A stretch of DNA of 7,594 bases from Bacteroidota bacterium (lineage in GTDB: Bacteria; Bacteroidota; Bacteroidia; Chitinophagales; Chitinophagaceae). The DNA is taken from the NCBI GenBank assembly GCA_023422565.1, contig JAFAGR010000048.1, forward strand, positions 1 through 7,594, in the 5' to 3' direction. Of this stretch, positions 4,057-7,594 are shown piece after piece (position 1 is the stretch's first letter; each line of letters opens with the position of its first letter). The notes below the pieces were generated by a model. The model was given only the letters and a program-made list of their open reading frames with translations, was not told the origin of the DNA and ran no database searches. A program made the position numbers and the translations under genes.

Positions 4057-7026
4057 ATGAAGTTTACCATCACGATTCTCGTGACTTTCCTGCTTAGCGT
4101 ACTGAAAGTCTCCGCCCAGGAAAAGTTGTTTTTTTACGAGGGTATTTATAATGCCTCGCCGCCTGCAGTAATTACGAAAGCTACGAAGCTTCGGCTGGAC
4201 CGCCTTGTTTTAACCCGCCTCCATTCAACCCAGGCTGAAGAAGTTAAAATAGAGATCCCTTTTGAAAACACTTCGATCGTTCTGAACCTGAAGAAAGCTA
4301 AACTGTTTTCAAAACAGTTCCAGGTTATAGAATCGAATACGCTTTCGGTTGTTCCCTACACACCGGGTTATCATTTGCGTGGCGTGGTGGAAGGAGAGGA
4401 GAGCTCGGTTGTTGCCATTAGCGTCTTTGACGATTTTGTAGCGGGAATTATTTCTTTCCGCGGACAAAATTATAACCTGGCTGTGGCTAACAACGTGAAC
4501 GATCATAGCGACAATAACTATGTAATTTATTCCGACCATGATTTTGACGCACCGGTTCAAACCTGCGACACCGAAGATGATAACAATTCACCGATTGTAA
4601 TTAACGAAGATATTGCGCGGAGCGCTTATGTGGGCTGCCCGGTGGACATATACATGGAAGCAGGTTACAAGATGTTGCTAACCTTGGGAAGCACACAGGG
4701 TGTGATGGATTACCTGACCATTCTTTTTAACTGTGTGCAAACCTTGTACAGTAATGAAAATATTTTGGTGCAGTTGAGAGAGGTGTTGGTTTGGAACGGG
4801 CCGGAGCCAGAATACCTGCACACAACAACGGCGGCAGCGCTTACATCTATGCGTTCACGAATCGGGGCCTCAGGCTTCAATGGAGATCTTGCGCATTATG
4901 TAACTTTTACACAATTGGGCGGGGGCCGTGCTGCTTTAGATGGCCTTTGCAACCCCGGTATGGGAGGGAAATGTGCCGTGAGTGGCAGTCTTCTTGTGAA
5001 TTATGCTGCTTTCCCTAATTACAGTTTTACGGTAAATGTGATCACACACGAAACCGGGCACAACATCGGTACGGGGCATACACATAGCTGTTCGTGGCCG
5101 GGCGGTGCGATAGATGATTGTTATACTACGGAAGGCGGATGTCCCCCGGGGCCCACTCCCACCAACGGCGGCACCATAATGAGTTACTGTCACCTTACTG
5201 CAAGCCGGATAAATTTTGCGAATGGCTTCGGTCCTTTGCCCGGAAATCTGATTCGCTCAAAAGTATCAGATGCTTCATTGTTCGGTTGCATTTGTGATTG
5301 TGCTTCCATTGAGATGGATGTGACGAAGCAGGATATCGGATGTGGCAATCCCACAGGAAGTGCAAGCGTAACGGTGACTGCAGGTACGGGCCCATTCACC
5401 TATCAATGGAGCAATGGCGCCACGGGTAGTAGTGTCAGTTCACTTGCGCCCGGTACATATTATGTGACTGTCACCGGGTCCACTCCGAATTGTAAGGTTA
5501 TAAAAGGATTCAAAATTCTAAGCTCCGGCGATGCTACCGTTGTATCATTAAGCCCTTCTCCGGCTTCGGTTACAAGATGTTTGAACGACAGTTATACCCT
5601 GACAGCAAGTGTTACTCCGGCCGGAACTTATTCTTATCAATGGTTCGATCAGAACGGTGCGATTCCCGGTGCAACAAGCACAAGCTATACCGCTTCTTCG
5701 GCTACGGCCGGAACTTCCACGTATTATATGACTGCCACGAGTGCCGCATGTCTTGGCCAATCCACCAATGTCTCCATTACTTTTCAACCTGTTGCCGTTC
5801 CTGTTATTTCTGCATCATCGCCGGTTGATATTTGTGAAGGGGAGAGTGTAACCCTTTCATCCGTGGCTACCACATTATCAACCGAGTGGATGCGAAATAA
5901 TGTGGTTATACCCGGTGCAACGGGAGACAGTTATGTGGCTACTACTGCCGGAAGTTATACGGTCAGGCATTTTTCGCCGACTGTCGCTACATGTTCTGCG
6001 GTTTCTTTGCCGGTTGCAGTAACGGTAAAGCCTTCGCCAATCACATCAATTACACCGTCAACACTGGAATTCTGCAGCGGTGGCAGCGGATTGATCGTTC
6101 ACGATTCATTGCCCGGTGAAAGTTATACATGGTATAAAAATTCCGTTGTCCTTCCTTCAATGACCGGCGCAACACTTCCGGTTAGCGCATCGGGAAGTTA
6201 TACTTTAAAAGTAAGGGGTGCTAATGGTTGCGAAGCCACAAGCGCTGCATCTGTGGTAACGGTAAATGCAAACCCGGGTACCGTGCTGAACCCTGCAGGA
6301 AATGTTTTGTTGTGTGATGGAGGCACTCTCAAAATTCAAGCACCCGCCCTGGCTAACGGTAGTTATGCATGGTACAATGCGAGCGAACTTTTAAGCAATT
6401 CAGCTAATGAGTTACTGGTGGCCGTTAGTGGTTCATATTCTGTACAAATAATAAATACAATCACGGGTTGTAGGGGCACATCATTGCCCACCGCAGTTAC
6501 CATCACGCCGCCTCCTTCCGTATTTGCCGGTAACGATACACTAATTGCCACCGGGCAGCCATTCCGCCTCCGGGCCACGGCTTCCTCTGTGGTTGATCGC
6601 TTTGAGTGGGTTCCCGCCACGGGTTTAGACTATCCATTTTCTCCCAATCCTGTAGCGCGGCTGATGCATGAACAGGAGTACACAGTAAAAGCGATTTATC
6701 CTTCAGGATGTATTGCTACGGACAATGTATTGATCAAAGTGCTGAAGGGACCGGCCATATATGTGCCATCTGCGTTTACGCCTAACGCTGACGGACTAAA
6801 TGATGTATTAAGATGCCTCCCGGTGGGGCTTAAGACCTTCAAATACTTTGCTGTGTACAACAGGTTTGGACAGCAGGTCTTTCGTACCACCAAGCTTTCC
6901 GGCGGCTGGGATGGAAGATGGAAAGGGCTTCCCTTAGAAACTTCAAGTTTTGTATTTATGGCAGAAGGAATTGATTATTCAGGAAGGCAAATAATTTCCA
7001 AAGGAGTGGTGTCTCTAATCAGGTGA
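4057..7026 (+). CDS. Secreted M12B/reprolysin-like zinc metalloprotease with SprB, Ig-like and T9SS type B sorting domains
   Basis: This 989-residue exported protease begins with a Sec signal peptide (residues 1-20, cut near SAQ/EK). Residues about 22-185 look like a propeptide; the single Cys170 (VQTCDTEDD) could act as a zinc-blocking cysteine, which is inference. The catalytic domain (about 190-415) has the zinc motif HETGHNIGTGH at 331-341 (ligands His331, His335, His341, catalytic Glu332) and the Met-turn TIMSYCH (Met375), with many cysteines (345, 355, 362, 378, 411, 413, 415). A SprB-type repeat follows (about 416-487, Cys429/Cys479), then four Ig-like modules of about 80 residues (499-578, 580-658, 660-737, 738-817), a PKD-like module (818-898) and a gliding-motility-type C-terminal sorting domain (900-989, SAFTPNADGLND, YNRFGQQVF, GGWDGRWKG). 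It should be delivered to the cell surface by the type IX system and degrade proteins there. ATG 4057 is chosen because it starts a clean signal peptide; the open frame reaches TTG 4000, which would add a second hydrophobic stretch. No Shine-Dalgarno sequence is seen. Confidence 0.95.
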   Translation: MKFTITILVTFLLSVLKVSAQEKLFFYEGIYNASPPAVITKATKLRLDRLVLTRLHSTQAEEVKIEIPFENTSIVLNLKKAKLFSKQFQVIESNTLSVVPYTPGYHLRGVVEGEESSVVAISVFDDFVAGIISFRGQNYNLAVANNVNDHSDNNYVIYSDHDFDAPVQTCDTEDDNNSPIVINEDIARSAYVGCPVDIYMEAGYKMLLTLGSTQGVMDYLTILFNCVQTLYSNENILVQLREVLVWNGPEPEYLHTTTAAALTSMRSRIGASGFNGDLAHYVTFTQLGGGRAALDGLCNPGMGGKCAVSGSLLVNYAAFPNYSFTVNVITHETGHNIGTGHTHSCSWPGGAIDDCYTTEGGCPPGPTPTNGGTIMSYCHLTASRINFANGFGPLPGNLIRSKVSDASLFGCICDCASIEMDVTKQDIGCGNPTGSASVTVTAGTGPFTYQWSNGATGSSVSSLAPGTYYVTVTGSTPNCKVIKGFKILSSGDATVVSLSPSPASVTRCLNDSYTLTASVTPAGTYSYQWFDQNGAIPGATSTSYTASSATAGTSTYYMTATSAACLGQSTNVSITFQPVAVPVISASSPVDICEGESVTLSSVATTLSTEWMRNNVVIPGATGDSYVATTAGSYTVRHFSPTVATCSAVSLPVAVTVKPSPITSITPSTLEFCSGGSGLIVHDSLPGESYTWYKNSVVLPSMTGATLPVSASGSYTLKVRGANGCEATSAASVVTVNANPGTVLNPAGNVLLCDGGTLKIQAPALANGSYAWYNASELLSNSANELLVAVSGSYSVQIINTITGCRGTSLPTAVTITPPPSVFAGNDTLIATGQPFRLRATASSVVDRFEWVPATGLDYPFSPNPVARLMHEQEYTVKAIYPSGCIATDNVLIKVLKGPAIYVPSAFTPNADGLNDVLRCLPVGLKTFKYFAVYNRFGQQVFRTTKLSGGWDGRWKGLPLETSSFVFMAEGIDYSGRQIISKGVVSLIR

Positions 7027-7097
7027 CCGCATTCCATTAATTCATGGGTGAAGATTTGAGTTGAGAGAAAATTTTTACAGAGGAATAATTTTTTACA

Positions 7098-7594
7098 ATG
7101 CATAATCTACGTACCGTACTGCTGATTTTTTCATTATTTGCTCTGCAACAATGTAACAGCAAATCTGAATCCGCCGGCTCTGTATCGGCCGGGCAAAATA
7201 AAGCAACGAATAAACAGGATGCCCGGTTTGTGGAGGGGATTGATTATGCCGAATACACGCGTGCGCGCATTTATGACAACACCGGCTTTGGTCAACCTGT
7301 TGAGGCATTTGGATTCCTGGTTCCGAAAGGGTGGAAGGTTTCAGGAGAGGTGATTTGGGTTGCACCGGGGCAGCCCTGTGCCGGCAACAATTTGTATATA
7401 CAGGCGGTCTCTCCGGATGGCAAGTATAAATTTGAATCCTTCCCCAATGATCTATGGAGTATGGCTCCATCAGCCGAACTACAGCAGTTTGGTCCGAATG
7501 AAAAATATTGCAGGCAAGGCGAGCCCATGAGTGCGCGGGAATACTTTACTAATGTTTTTATTCCGCGGGATCTGCAAAATGCAACAGTGGTAAG
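7098..7594 (+). CDS. Probable lipoprotein of unrecognised family, 3' end outside window
   Basis: The frame is open from ATG 7098 to the end of the window (165 codons plus two bases, no stop). Residues 1-18 are a short signal sequence (MHNLRTVLLIFSLFALQQ) followed by Cys19, so a lipobox of the form LQQC is likely; Gln just before the Cys is unusual, since Gly, Ala or Ser is the norm. Residues 20-42 are a Ser/Gln/Lys-rich linker. From about residue 44 a folded domain begins, with notable stretches FGFLVPKGWKV (71-81), IQAVSPDG (101-108) and YCRQGEPMSAREYF (137-150), and two further cysteines (94, 138) that could pair. I do not recognise the family and assign no function. The gene starts 71 bases after the metalloprotease stop with no visible terminator between, so co-transcription is possible. 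A purine-rich AGAGGA at 7079-7084 lies 13 bases before the ATG, rather far for a Shine-Dalgarno site. Confidence 0.88.
   Translation, partial: MHNLRTVLLIFSLFALQQCNSKSESAGSVSAGQNKATNKQDARFVEGIDYAEYTRARIYDNTGFGQPVEAFGFLVPKGWKVSGEVIWVAPGQPCAGNNLYIQAVSPDGKYKFESFPNDLWSMAPSAELQQFGPNEKYCRQGEPMSAREYFTNVFIPRDLQNATVV

Noticed and set aside
7027..7097. Possible terminator between metalloprotease and lipoprotein genes (CCAT/ATGG at about 7033-7048)
   Set aside because: A four-base-pair stem with no T-tract directly after it is not convincing.
7093..7470. 125-codon frame on the - strand opposite the lipoprotein gene
   Set aside because: The + strand frame has a signal sequence, a lipobox and sensible domain-like composition; the - strand product is rich in Cys, Pro and His with no domain and is a shadow.

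Overview
The window looks like chromosomal DNA from a Bacteroidota bacterium, most likely Chitinophagaceae-like (the phylum is well supported, the family is a guess). The evidence is two type A (Por secretion system) sorting domains with the YPNP motif, one gliding-motility-type C-terminal domain (type B) with the SAFTPNADGLND motif, a SprB-type repeat, start codons without a Shine-Dalgarno sequence, and promoter-like TAnnTTTG boxes instead of sigma-70 boxes. All five recognisable genes lie on the + strand. I found no credible gene on the - strand, no RNA gene and no CRISPR array.

Layout: (1) bases 1-557, the 3' end of a type IX secretion (T9SS) cargo gene with an Ig-like module and a type A sorting domain, closed by a strong intrinsic terminator at 580-609; (2) 717-2186, a secreted alpha/beta hydrolase (Ser-Asp-His triad) with a fibronectin-like module and a type A sorting domain; (3) 2295-3503, a 12-helix MFS efflux-type transporter whose ATG sits about 8 bases after a perfect TAnnTTTG box, so its mRNA may be almost leaderless; (4) 3504-4056, a 553-base non-coding stretch with an 18-base perfect inverted repeat (arms 186 bases apart) and a GC-rich block with an 18-base near-direct repeat; (5) 4057-7026, a secreted multidomain M12B/reprolysin-like zinc metalloprotease with a SprB repeat, four Ig-like modules each with a cysteine pair, a PKD-like module and a type B sorting domain; (6) 7098 to the window end, the 5' part of a probable lipoprotein gene of unrecognised family.

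Working together: three of the five genes encode large exported proteins addressed to the type IX secretion system and one encodes a probable lipoprotein, so this is a cell-surface/secretome neighbourhood. The genes look mostly like separate transcription units; only the metalloprotease and the lipoprotein (71 bases apart, no visible terminator between them) might be co-transcribed. I do not see a convincing new multi-gene system. The items most worth a second look are the intergenic repeat region, the near-leaderless promoter of the transporter, and the hydrolase, which has cysteines directly after both its catalytic Asp and His, an arrangement reminiscent of PETase-type polyester hydrolases.
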